NCBI RefSeq assembly: GCF_014698115.1
Contig: NZ_JACJSJ010000017.1
Location: forward strand, 51,921-115,920
Length of the DNA: 64,000 bases
Direction: 5' to 3'
Source of the DNA: Nostoc sp. FACHB-973
Lineage (GTDB): Bacteria > Cyanobacteriota > Cyanobacteriia > Cyanobacteriales > Nostocaceae
Position 1 is the stretch's first letter, and each line of letters begins with the position of its first letter. A program made the translations under genes and the position numbers. Of the stretch, positions 26,265-36,000 are shown one piece after another. The notes under the pieces are model-generated. The model made no database searches and was not told the origin of the DNA. It worked only from the letters and a program-made list of their open reading frames with translations.

Positions 26265-26959
26265 TATATAAAAATCCTGCTTTGATATTAAAAATAGCTG
26301 AGCATTATCAGTTATTATACCCTATTAATTTTTACTCAAAAGTGTTAAACGATTATTTTGATGACATTTTATCAATGTACTTTAGCATAAATTTATACTT
26401 ACTTAAAGAAATGAGGATATTGTAAATGCTCACAAATTTACAATTCAGAGCTAATGTGAAGACAACATCAACATATTGTGATTAAAACGGGAAAAGCCCA
26501 AAATTAGCAATTGCATGATTACTGTATTCTCTATGGATGTTCGCATCTGGCAGTAGTTAAGTAATTTTTGTTTTAGAACCAGTTAAAATGTATACTCAGC
26601 ACAAGTCTAGCAACAAACATTGGCAAGTGGGAAAAAACTTCTAGCAATTGCTTAGGGGCATAATTAGCTGTAACCTTTAATTCGTAACTGATTCAGATAG
26701 AAAAATCTTCCTCCATCAGGTTAATATTATTTCACGAAATATCTAATACCTATACATAGGTAAGGGCGCACAACTATCCCTAAAATCGATTCATTAGTTG
26801 CCAAGATTTTTAGAAATACCATAAGTCATCCGTTTGATAGAACTGTAGATTGAAGATGTCGCCCCGTTAGTCAGAGGACAGAGCATTTTTAGCTTCCTAA
26901 GATCAGCTCAGAACATCCGACCATAACAAGTCATGCGTTAAGACAAATCTGGAGGGAAA
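26265..26959. other. AT-rich intergenic region
   Basis: No credible reading frame in 695 bp. The last 100 bp contain a tRNA-like remnant (listed separately) and presumably the promoter of the DUF2267 gene; TCTGGAGGGAAAATG provides the ribosome site. Confidence 0.5.
26861..26935 (+). pseudogene. Possible decayed tRNA-Arg-like sequence
   Basis: GCCCCGTTAGTCAGAGGACA followed by GAGCA resembles the acceptor and D-arm of a cyanobacterial tRNA-Arg, and CTTCCTA follows where an anticodon loop (CCT) would sit. The anticodon stem pairs poorly and the T-arm is not recognisable, so this cannot be a working tRNA. Confidence 0.3.
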
Positions 26960-27367
26960 ATGCAACACGATGAGTTTATTGGACAGGTGCAAAATCGCGC
27001 CCGTCTCAGTTCACGTGGTGATGCAGAACTCGCAACCCGTGCGACTCTGGAGACGCTAGCCGAACGGTTAGCTGGCGGTGAGCCTTTTAATGCGGCTGCT
27101 CAACTGCCAAGAGGCATTGCAGAATATATGCGACATGAACATGCTGGTGCTGGAGAACGCTTCTCTGTTGATGAATTTTTTGAGCGAGTCAGCCAAAGAG
27201 AAAGTGTAGAGCTTCCAGATGCTGTTCATCATGCCCGTGTAGTCATTGAGGTATTGAGTGAAGCCATTAGCAGAGGCGAGATCGATGATATTCGCTCTCA
27301 ACTACCATCAGAATTCGATCCGTTGTTTGAGGCGGGTAGCCAAGGAAGAATGCGTTTAAGTACTTAA
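26960..27367 (+). CDS. DUF2267 domain protein
   Basis: 135-residue soluble protein spanning a single DUF2267 domain: an N-terminal helix with DEFIGQVQNRARL, then ATRATLETLAERL, AEYMRHE, FSVDEFFERVS and SQLPSEFDPLFE. Function is unproven; members are often found beside stress and redox genes. Start ATG has GGAGGG 5 bp upstream. It precedes the phosphoribosyltransferase gene by 32 bp on the same strand, likely in one operon. Confidence 0.88.
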   Translation: MQHDEFIGQVQNRARLSSRGDAELATRATLETLAERLAGGEPFNAAAQLPRGIAEYMRHEHAGAGERFSVDEFFERVSQRESVELPDAVHHARVVIEVLSEAISRGEIDDIRSQLPSEFDPLFEAGSQGRMRLST

Positions 27368-27399
27368 GATTTTTGTAAATTCATCAGGAGTGTCACACC

Positions 27400-28062
27400 A
27401 TGCTATTCAAAGACAGGAGGTTTGCAGGTCAAGTTTTGGCTAGGGAGTTAGCCGCTTATGGTAATCGCTCAGATGTTGTGGTTTTAGGACTACCAAGAGG
27501 CGGCGTACCCGTTGCCTTTGAGGTTGCTAAAGCCTTAAATGCTCCCTTAGATGTTTTGGTGGTACGTAAATTGGGTGTGCCCGATCAAGAAGAACTAGCA
27601 ATGGGAGCGATCGCTTCTGGTGGTGTGCGGATACTCAATCAACATATTATCAACCTGGTGAACATCTCCGACGAAGTAATTGCCAGGGTGGCGGTGCAAG
27701 AAGAACGAGAATTAGGACGCCGGGAACAGGTTTATCGAGACAACTACCCCTTCCCAGATTTAAGAGGACGCACGGTCATTTTAGTAGATGATGGTTTAGC
27801 CACAGGTGCAACTATGTGGGCTGCTATTGTGGCTGTACGGAAACAGCAACCGGCTGCAATTATAATTGCTGTGCCCGTAGCCGCGCGTGAAACTTATCAA
27901 CAGTTAGAACCTGAAGTAGACCAAATCGCTTGCGTTTCCACACCCAGCCCCTTCTACAGCGTTGGTCTTTGGTACGAAAACTTTCCCCAAACTACAGATG
28001 AAGAAGTCCGAGAATTACTAATAGAAGCCGCAAAGAACGGTCAACCATTATTTGCTGGGTGA
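27400..28062 (+). CDS. Phosphoribosyltransferase family protein
   Basis: 220 residues. Type I PRTase fold with the PRPP-binding motif VILVDDGLATGATM near residue 125, and an N-terminal FAGQVLARELA and LGLPRGGVPVAFEVA. This subgroup is often found with universal-stress-type genes and its substrate base is unknown. It is distinct from apt or hpt. Follows DUF2267 and precedes the hibernation-factor gene, with a GGGGAGT repeat in between. Confidence 0.88.
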   Translation: MLFKDRRFAGQVLARELAAYGNRSDVVVLGLPRGGVPVAFEVAKALNAPLDVLVVRKLGVPDQEELAMGAIASGGVRILNQHIINLVNISDEVIARVAVQEERELGRREQVYRDNYPFPDLRGRTVILVDDGLATGATMWAAIVAVRKQQPAAIIIAVPVAARETYQQLEPEVDQIACVSTPSPFYSVGLWYENFPQTTDEEVRELLIEAAKNGQPLFAG

Positions 28063-28189
28063 GGGGGAGTGGGGAGTGGGGAGTAGGGAGTGCTGAGCGA
28101 GTAGTTATTATTCTCCCCTCATCTCCCTCATCTCCCTCATCTCCCCACTCCCCACTCCCCACTCCCCACTCCCATACCCCAGTCTTCAA
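28063..28189. repeat. GGGGAGT and CTCCCTCAT tandem repeats
   Basis: GGGGAGTGGGGAGTAGGGAG units followed by CTCCCTCATCTCCC and CCCCACTCC units, capable of forming a hairpin. Confidence 0.65.
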
Positions 28190-28819
28190 ATGAAAGTTAC
28201 ACCAGAAATTACTTATCGCAATCTTGAAAAAACTGATGCGATCGCTGCTTTAATTAATCAAAAAATTGCCAAGCTAGAACATATTTGCAATTACATCAAT
28301 AGTTGCCATATCGCAATTGAAAAAATACACGATCGCCCCCGCAGTGGTTCTCCTTATAGAGTCAGAATTGATGTCACCGTACCTCCTGGTCACGAAATAG
28401 TAGCAGAAAGTAATCCCGGCGAGGGTAAGCAGTATCAGCCACTAAATGCGGTAATTAGAGATGCCTTTGATGCAGCTTGTGGGCAACTCGTCAAACTCAC
28501 CCAACGCCAACATCACAGTGAGAAAAATTTGAGCAATGATGCAGCCCAGGATACAACGGCATTTGTCACCAAGTTATTTCGCGATCGCGGCTATGGCTTT
28601 CTTAAAACCTTGGATGGTCAGGAAATTTACTTCCACTGCAATAGTGTGCTACATGACGACTTTCAACGGTTAGAAATTGGTACTGGTGTCCATTTTTCTG
28701 TAGAACAAGGTGAAGAAGGACTGCAAGCAAGCACAGTAAAAATTGTTGATAAGCCAGGAGTGCGTGTTGGCAAATCCCAGCAGACTGTAATTCAACCACC
28801 ATTGGACTGGAGGGAGTAG
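28190..28819 (+). CDS. Ribosome hibernation factor HPF/RaiA domain fused to a cold-shock domain
   Basis: 209 residues. The N-terminal 105 residues form an HPF/RaiA-like beta-alpha domain (TYRNLEKTDAIAALINQKIA, VRIDVTVPPGHEI). From about residue 125 a cold-shock domain follows with the RNA-binding patch DRGYGFLKTLDGQEIYFH. HPF domains bind the 30S decoding region and silence ribosomes in stress; a cold-shock domain could add RNA binding. Length and domain order are clear from sequence. The next gene starts 4 bp after the stop, so they are probably co-translated. Confidence 0.88.
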   Translation: MKVTPEITYRNLEKTDAIAALINQKIAKLEHICNYINSCHIAIEKIHDRPRSGSPYRVRIDVTVPPGHEIVAESNPGEGKQYQPLNAVIRDAFDAACGQLVKLTQRQHHSEKNLSNDAAQDTTAFVTKLFRDRGYGFLKTLDGQEIYFHCNSVLHDDFQRLEIGTGVHFSVEQGEEGLQASTVKIVDKPGVRVGKSQQTVIQPPLDWRE

Positions 28820-28823
28820 AGGT

Positions 28824-29033
28824 GTGAACCTACAAGTCTACGAATTGAAACAAACTGCATCGCAACTCCTAGCTGCAATGCTATCCAACCCCCACATTTA
28901 TGCTCAACTCAGCGAGGAGGGAGGCTATGGAAAAATGGAACAGCAGTTGATTATCGTTGCTGTTGAAATGGCTGAAAGTTTAATTGAGCATATTGAAAAT
29001 GCTCATCCTGGGAGTGGGGAGAATGGGGAATAG
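28824..29033 (+). CDS. Small conserved protein after the hibernation factor
   Basis: 69 residues, GTG start 4 bp after the previous stop, preceded by GGAGGGAG. Helical: LKQTASQLLAAMLSNPHIYA, then IIVAVEMAESLIEHIENA. I recognise no family. The last eight residues (PGSGENGE) come from an invading GGGGAGT repeat that replaced the original C-terminus. Tight spacing suggests a role linked to the hibernation factor. Confidence 0.6.
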   Translation: MNLQVYELKQTASQLLAAMLSNPHIYAQLSEEGGYGKMEQQLIIVAVEMAESLIEHIENAHPGSGENGE

Positions 29034-29210
29034 AGAGTGGGGAAGATGAGGGAGCAGGGGAGGCAGGGGAGGTAGGGGGAGAAATAACCAATGCCCAATG
29101 CCCAAGAGTGGTGAAAATGGGGAGTAGGGAGTGGGGAGTGGGGGAGATGAAGGACAGAGCAGGGAGAGAAGAGTTTTTGCCCCCTGCCCCCTGCCCCCTG
29201 CCCTTCCTCG
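29020..29210. repeat. GGGGAGT tandem repeats
   Basis: GGGGAGA/GGGGAGT units then CCCCTGC units, covering most of the gap between the small protein and the adenylate cyclase; the remaining 29211-29339 shows nothing recognisable except the likely cyclase promoter. Confidence 0.6.
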
Positions 29211-29339
29211 ACAGGATGACGCTGGCTGAACAAGCGATTAAACTATGGATAATATGAAATGTTGCTTTTAGCACCTCTTACATAAATTTAATTGCATTGT
29301 TAAATCTAACGTCTCATCCTGTTATATCTAATACTAATT

Positions 29340-31925
29340 ATGTCAGTGTATCAAGGAAGTTGTGGGGAGACCACCGATGTGATTATTGGTGTTCACAACC
29401 AAGAAACCGGCGAATTTCAATCAAATTCTGCTCCTGTGGGTGCTCTTGCCACAAGACAAGGAACTTTTTCTACGTTTCTTGCTCCCTTGACTCAAGATAC
29501 TTTTAAACAGGTTGTTAAGGATGTTGAGCAAAAATTACAGATTGTGCATCAAACCCTATCGATGCTGGATTCTAATGGGTTTGAAACTATCTTGCAAGAA
29601 ATGCTGCATTCGATTACTTTGAAAACCGGGGAATTACTGGGGGCAGACCGGACGACGATCTTTTTATTGGATGAAGAAAAACAAGAACTCTGGTCAATTG
29701 TGGCTGAGGGGGAGGGCGATCGCTCTTTAGAAATTCGCATCCCCGCCAATAAAGGTATCGGTGGTGAGGTGGCTACTTTTAAGCAAGTTATCAATATTCC
29801 CTTTGATTTTTATGACGATCCGCGATCGCATTTTGCCCAAGCACAAGAAAAAAGAACTGGCTATCGCACTTACACGATGCTGGCTCTACCGTTGTTAAAT
29901 GAACATGGGCAATTAGTCGCAGTAGTACAATTACTGAATAAATTAAAATCTGGTAATAATCCCAATTCTCCACTTGCAGAGCGCATTGATACCAAAGGTT
30001 TTATCTGTGGTGACGAACAATTATTTCAAGAATTTGCTCCTTCGATTCGACTGATTTTAGAATCATCGCGCTCTTTTTATGTAGCTACTCAAAAACAAAG
30101 AGCAGTGGCGGCGTTGATGAAAGCAATCAAGTCACTTTCTCAAAGCAGTCTCGATTTAGAAGATACCCTCAAGCGGGTGATGGATGAAGCCAAGGAACTG
30201 ATGAATGCCGATCGCAGTACACTATGGTTAATAGACCGCGATCGTCATGAATTGTGGACGAAAATCACCCAGGACGATGGCTCAACGAAGGAGTTACGCG
30301 TCCCCATCGGTAAAGGCTTTGCTGGGATAGTAGCCGCATCTGGTAAAAAGCTAAATATTGCCTTTGATTTATACGACGATCCCGACTCGGAGACAGCCAA
30401 ACAACTCGATCAGCAAAATGGCTATCGCACCTGTAGTTTACTTTGTATGCCAGTATTTAACGCCGACCAAGAATTAATCGGTGTTACCCAATTAGTAAAT
30501 AAAAAGAAATCTGGAGATTTTCCGACTTACGATCCCGCTCATTGGCCAAAAGCTCCCGAATGCTTCCAAGCTAGTTTTGACCGCAATGATGAAGAGTTCA
30601 TGGAAGCTTTTAATATTCAAGCGGGAGTAGCATTACATAATGCCCAGTTGTTTGCCACAGTCAAGCAACAAGAACAAATGCAACGAGACATTCTCCGTAG
30701 TCTTTCCAATGGAGTAGTTTCTACTGATAAAGCTGGGTTAATTATCGCTGCCAATGAAAGCGCTAAACGTCTGCTGGGGCTGGAAGCAGAAGACCGTTTG
30801 GAGGGTAAATCAGTTAATGATGTCATCGCTATTAAAGAAAGCGACTTTAGCAAATGGTGTCAGGATGCTTTACATGGAACTGACTCGAAACGTCGCCAAC
30901 AATATTACCCCGATCGCACTCTTATAAGTACTGGTACTGAACAGCATAGTATTAATTTATCGATTAATACAATTGCTGATGCCAGCGACCACGAGCAAGT
31001 CCGTGGGGCGCTGGTGGTGATGGAAGATATCAGTGATGAAAAGCGGCTCAAAAGTACAATGTACCGCTACATGACCCAGGAATTGGCAGAAGAATTGCTG
31101 AAGTTGGATGACGCTAAACTAGGAGGCGATCGCAAAGAAGTTTCAATTTTATTTTCGGATATTCGCGGCTACACCACTTTGACGGAAAACTTGGAAGCAG
31201 AAGAAGTGGTGAGTATGCTCAATGAATATTTTGAATCAATGGTGGAGGCAGTTTTTAAACATAAAGGCACCCTGGATAAATACATCGGTGATGCCATTAT
31301 GGCTGTTTTTGGTTCACCCTTACCTTTAGAAGAACACGCTTGGATGGCGGTGCAAACATCTGTAGAAATGCGCCAACGCTTGCATGATTTTAATCAACGT
31401 CGCCATGCAGTTAATAAACCCAAAATCAACATTGGCATTGGCATCAATTCCGATACAGTGATTAGTGGGAATATTGGCTCTAGTAAGCGAATGGAATTTA
31501 CAGCCATTGGCGATGGTGTTAATTTAGGCTCCCGACTGGAAAGTGTGAGTAAACAGTATGGTTGCGATATTATTATTAGCCATAACACTTTCAAACCATG
31601 CCAAGAAAATATTTGGGCGAGAGAACTAGATTACATTCGCGTCAAAGGCAGAAATGAGCCAGTAGCTATATATGAATTGGTGGGTTTGCGTTCCACTCCC
31701 ATTGCTAGCGAAAAACTACAAGTGATTGAGCATTATCATAAAGGGCGCAAATATTACCTCCAACGCGATTTTAACCGTGCCAGAGCGGAATTTGCCCAAG
31801 TTTTAGCGGCTGATAATCAAGACAAAGCTGCTATGTTGCATCTGTTGCGTTGTCAACATTGGTTACAAGCACCCCCAACAGAGTCAGATTGGGATGAAGG
31901 AGTCTGGACATTTCAGGAAAAATAA
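29340..31925 (+). CDS. Class III adenylate cyclase with two GAF domains and a PAS domain (CyaB type)
   Basis: 861 residues: GAF-A (about 70-235), GAF-B (about 260-445, both with NKL/NKK and FDxYDD cyclic-nucleotide-type motifs), PAS (about 445-560) and a catalytic domain (about 595-780). Metal-binding Asp607 (FSDIRGYT) and Asp651 (GDAIMA), adenine-specifying Lys647 (LDKYIGD) and the Thr in EFTAIGDGVN, and transition-state Asn/Arg (GVNLGSRLE) are all present, so it should make cAMP. The architecture matches Anabaena CyaB1/CyaB2, where the GAF domains bind cAMP and give positive feedback. Which paralogue cannot be told from this window. Confidence 0.93.
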   Translation: MSVYQGSCGETTDVIIGVHNQETGEFQSNSAPVGALATRQGTFSTFLAPLTQDTFKQVVKDVEQKLQIVHQTLSMLDSNGFETILQEMLHSITLKTGELLGADRTTIFLLDEEKQELWSIVAEGEGDRSLEIRIPANKGIGGEVATFKQVINIPFDFYDDPRSHFAQAQEKRTGYRTYTMLALPLLNEHGQLVAVVQLLNKLKSGNNPNSPLAERIDTKGFICGDEQLFQEFAPSIRLILESSRSFYVATQKQRAVAALMKAIKSLSQSSLDLEDTLKRVMDEAKELMNADRSTLWLIDRDRHELWTKITQDDGSTKELRVPIGKGFAGIVAASGKKLNIAFDLYDDPDSETAKQLDQQNGYRTCSLLCMPVFNADQELIGVTQLVNKKKSGDFPTYDPAHWPKAPECFQASFDRNDEEFMEAFNIQAGVALHNAQLFATVKQQEQMQRDILRSLSNGVVSTDKAGLIIAANESAKRLLGLEAEDRLEGKSVNDVIAIKESDFSKWCQDALHGTDSKRRQQYYPDRTLISTGTEQHSINLSINTIADASDHEQVRGALVVMEDISDEKRLKSTMYRYMTQELAEELLKLDDAKLGGDRKEVSILFSDIRGYTTLTENLEAEEVVSMLNEYFESMVEAVFKHKGTLDKYIGDAIMAVFGSPLPLEEHAWMAVQTSVEMRQRLHDFNQRRHAVNKPKINIGIGINSDTVISGNIGSSKRMEFTAIGDGVNLGSRLESVSKQYGCDIIISHNTFKPCQENIWARELDYIRVKGRNEPVAIYELVGLRSTPIASEKLQVIEHYHKGRKYYLQRDFNRARAEFAQVLAADNQDKAAMLHLLRCQHWLQAPPTESDWDEGVWTFQEK

Positions 31926-31929
31926 GTAG

Positions 31930-31949
31930 GGGCGTACAGCTGTACGCCC
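31930..31949. terminator. Hairpin after the adenylate cyclase gene
   Basis: Perfect 20-bp palindrome with half-site GGGCGTACAG, 4 bp after the stop codon. There is no strong T run, so it may be a repeat element or mRNA-end hairpin. Confidence 0.5.
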
Positions 31950-32174
31950 TTACTCGTCGAATTCCTAGACAAAAATTGAGTGTTTCTGAGAGATAAAATT
32001 ACTTTTTAAACCTTTTTAATATTTCTTAATTATCTTTAAAAAAACTTGTGATTGAGCGAAGAATTAAGAGCGATCGCCCCTGATATTGCCAATCAATGTA
32101 AAGCTTAGTTGATATTCCTTGTCAAACGGCTGATGAAGTTACAAACTAAGAAATACAACACACGCAATTATTTT

Positions 32175-32660
32175 ATGACTGCTATTTCTAACGTTGCATT
32201 CAAACGGCCAATTTGGCAAACCGCTATCATCTTGACTTTGGGCTTTTGGCTGAGCGCAAGTCTAGTTTTAGATTGGGTAATTATGCCTAGCCTTTATGTT
32301 TCTGGCATGATGAACCAAGCTGGTTTTACTACAGCAGGCTATGCGATTTTTTGGAACTTTAATCGCATGGAATTATTATCTGCTGCTGTAGTATTGACTG
32401 GAGCGCTAGTTTTGAGCAAAACGCAATTTCAAAGGGGTATTAGCAGCATTGTTATATCTGTGCTGTTGCTGAGTGTAGCTTTGCTTGACACATATTTCTT
32501 GACTCCGCAAATGTGCGCCATCGGAATTCAACTCAACCTATTTGAAGCTGCTGCTGCTATTCCATCAACAATGAATTTACTACACGGTGGTTATTGGCTA
32601 CTGGAAGTAATTAAGCTGATGGCAGGTGGCGTACTTTTAACCTGGTTCTGGCGCGAGTAA
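32175..32660 (+). CDS. Four-helix membrane protein (DUF4149-like)
   Basis: 161 residues from ATG 32175 (an upstream in-frame start at 32109 adds 22 basic residues of low coding character). Four hydrophobic helices: about 15-37, 55-80, 88-108 and 132-155. The second contains NFNRMELL, and the loop before helix 4 reads HGGYWLLEVIK. Similar small proteins are common in cyanobacteria with unknown function. Followed by a strong terminator. Confidence 0.7.
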   Translation: MTAISNVAFKRPIWQTAIILTLGFWLSASLVLDWVIMPSLYVSGMMNQAGFTTAGYAIFWNFNRMELLSAAVVLTGALVLSKTQFQRGISSIVISVLLLSVALLDTYFLTPQMCAIGIQLNLFEAAAAIPSTMNLLHGGYWLLEVIKLMAGGVLLTWFWRE

Positions 32661-32716
32661 GTTTCGGTAAATAGTGGAGTATAACGCTGAGAATGTCCAC
32701 TTTTAAATCTCATATC

Positions 32717-32747
32717 AAAGACGCAAAGAAATTCTTTGCGTCTTTTT
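32717..32747 (+). terminator. Rho-independent terminator
   Basis: Stem AAAGACGCAAAGAA/TTCTTTGCGTCTTT with a minimal loop and a following T run, 57 bp after the membrane protein stop codon. Confidence 0.85.
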
Positions 32748-33092
32748 GCTATAGGACTCATATTTTATTTTTAGGAAGCTAGGTACACCTTTATTCCTTC
32801 TTCCCAGTCCCCAGTTCCTTTACCTCTACGAGTGATTCTCCAAATCAACAAGACTTACGCAAACAATAGCCGAAACCCTTATTTTCACGTAGGGGCAATT
32901 CATGAATTGCCCGTACAGCGTGTACTTTTGCGTAATACCATTTCACTAAATTATTGATACAAATTACTTCCCCTGCCTCCCCTGCCTCCCCTGCCTGCCA
33001 TCTGTATCAGTCTTAAACTGAAACGGTATAAGTCCTAATCAAATCGGATTGCTATATATGGCAAAGTGCTGAGTAAAAACCCAAGTCAAAAA
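32748..33092. other. Intergenic region between convergent genes
   Basis: Contains a GTAGGGGCAATTCATGAATTGCCC palindromic repeat near 32891, CCCTGCCTC tandem units near 32970 and the dispersed ATCGGATTGCTATAT motif near 33043, which also occurs as an inverted partner just upstream of the kinase gene (about 39410-39430). No gene. Confidence 0.5.
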
Positions 33093-36000
33093 TTACACTG
33101 GAATTTCAATAATAAATTCTGTACCTTCACCCAGAACAGAGTTGCAACTCAACTTACCGTCGTGGGTTTCTTCGACAATTTGTCGAGCGATGGCCAGTCC
33201 TAAACCTGTCCCTTTTCCTACAGTTTTGGTAGTAAATAAATGGTCGAATATTTTTTGTTTAACTAATTCACTCATCCCCTTCCCATTATCGATAATGGCA
33301 ATTTTAACTAGATTATTTTCCAGTGAAGTTGTAATTGTAATGCAGTTAGGATTGGCTTTAATTTCCTCAAAACTTCGTCCATCATTAGATTCATCTAATG
33401 CATCAATAGCATTTGCTAGAATATTCATGAATACCTGGTTTAATTGCCCAGGGAAACATTGAATTTGAGGTAAATTACCGTAGTTGGTGACAACTGCGAT
33501 CGCCGGACGTTGTTCGTTAGCTTTCAGACGATGTTTGAGAATGAGAATGGTGCTATCAATACCTTCGTGAATATTAAACGGCACTTTGTAATCACGATCG
33601 GCACGAGAGAAAGTACGTAAACTAGTGCTGATATTTTTGAGCCTATCGCACGCGATTGTCATGGAATCAAGCATTTTGGGCAAGTCCTCTAAGCTATATT
33701 CCAAATCAATTTCTGACTCGTGGTCGATGATTTCTTCACTCTTATTGGATAAAGTTTCTTGATAGAGTTTCAAGTGTTCCACAATATCGGCGAAGGTAGG
33801 TTTAGCTTGTTTAATACTGGCAGCAATAAAACCTAAAGGATTATTCATTTCGTGAGCCACACCAGCAACTAAGTTACCCAAGGCAGACATTTTTTCACTT
33901 TGGACCATTTGTAATTGGGCTTGTTGCAAGTTTTGTAAAGCAGTTTCTAGCTCTTGTGCTTTTTGTTGAAGTTCGGCTTCGGCAAGTTTGCGTAAGCGAA
34001 GCTCGTCGTAGACATCGGTCATATCATCTGCCAGGGAAGCAACTCCAATTAACTCACCATCCGCAGTCACAAGTGGACTGTTATACCAAGCACAAATAAT
34101 AGTTTTGCCATCCTTTGTCAGATTTTCATTGATACTGTAATTACTGCCCTGGTGGGATATGATATCGATACTAACTTGCTCTATTTGTGCTTGAATCGCT
34201 TGAGGAACGATGAATTTGAAGTGACGACCCAAAGCCTCCTGTTTGGTGTAGCCAAAGATTCTTTCTGCTGCTGGGTTCCAGTCAGTAACCCGAAAATTGG
34301 TATCCCACTCGACAACTGCTAGTGGAGTTTGTTGAACTAATAGCTGGAGTCTTTGCTGGGATGCTCGCAGTTGTTCGTATGCTTGTTTGCGTTCGCTAAT
34401 ATCCAACAACAATCCATCCCAAACTACAGTTCCATCGGCTTTTTGTTCTATTCGAGCTTCGGCGTGAATCCATTTAAGAATCCCAGATGGTGTAATAATT
34501 CGTCCTGACCACTGAAAAGGAGTTAGGGTTTGCATTGAGTTAGTAACAGACTGCTGGTAACTTGCGTCATCATCTGGATGTATTCTCTCCAAGAGCAACT
34601 GCACATTAGCGATCGCTTGTTCGGCTGTGATTTCGTATAGTTCATCACATTCTCTGCTGATGTAGGTTAGAGACATTGCACCATCAGCACATATCTGGTA
34701 CTGATAAACAACCCCAGGAACATTATCTACAAGTTTCTCAAAGCGAGAATTACTCGCACTCAATTCGGCAAATGACTGCTCTAGCTGTTGGGCATATTTG
34801 TGAGAAAGTTCATAAAGTCGGGCATTTTCTAAAGAAATTGCGGCTTGGGCGCAGAGTAAATTCAGCAGTTCGACGCGTTCGCCCTTGGCGTTGGCGGAGC
34901 CATCGCTTGTGAACGCCCCCGTTGCTAAATTATTTTCTAGATATAAAATGCCCATCAATTTCCCTTGATGCAAAATCGGGCAACACAAGATACTCTTAGG
35001 CTGCTGACGAAGAATATAGGGATCGTTGGCTAAGATCGGATCTGCTATCGCATCCACCAGGACAACAGTCTGCCTGTTATGCTTGACTTTGTAAATCAGC
35101 TTCAGGGGAATGTCCTGGCTGTCTTCAACCGGAAGCCGCTGCAATACGATTGGTTGTGCCCCCTGAACAATCAACCCTTTGACCAACAAGCGCTCGTCTC
35201 GCAACAGCATTAACACACATTTATCAGCCCCTGCATCTTCGATGACAATGGAAAGCAATGAGGAGAGCAATTTTTCCAGTTCGATTTCACCTGAGATAGT
35301 TTGGGAAGCTTTGAGAATAGCTTTTAAATCTAGGATATCTGAGACACTGCTGCAAGTAGTCGAACTGCTTGATGTAACACTCCCCAAGCCGAAGATGGTT
35401 TCGTTAGTGGAAAGGGGAGAACGGGTTTGCTGTAATATAGGAGCAAGTAATTGGGGATAGCGTTTTTCTAAGTCGGCGACTTTGGCTTTTGCACCCCAGC
35501 GAGCATAGGCATAGTAGGCTTGAGTAATATACTCCTGAGCAATCCGATCCTTACCCCATTCCAGGTAAAACTTTGCTGCTAGTTCGTTGGCGAGTGCTTC
35601 AATTTGAGTAAAGTGATTTTCTTTGGCTGTGGTAATGGCCCGATCGTAACAGGCGATCGCATTTGCGTAGTTACCAGAAACTTTTGCCATTTCAGCCCCA
35701 AGCAACAGCGATTGATGCAAAAAGTTCTCTGGACAAGTCTGCGTCCAGGTTTCTAGAAGCTGTCGGTGCTGCTGCATCACATCCCAGTAGTGCTGTTGAT
35801 TCTCTGGTGTTGCTTCTGGATAAAGTGCGGCTAAACTCAGCGGGTAATAGAAGTGGAATAAAACGATGGGAAACAGACCAAGATTAGAAGCCAGCGTTTT
35901 TTCAGCAATCGCAGCGACTTCCAGGGCATCGGCATAGTGACCATACAAGTACAATAGCTGGAGTTTCAAGAAGCAATACCAATTGATCCCAGCTTCAAAA

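Noticed and set aside
28063..28189. Repetitive array considered as CRISPR
   Set aside because: Units are 7-9 bp G- or C-rich tandem repeats without spacers; no cas genes.
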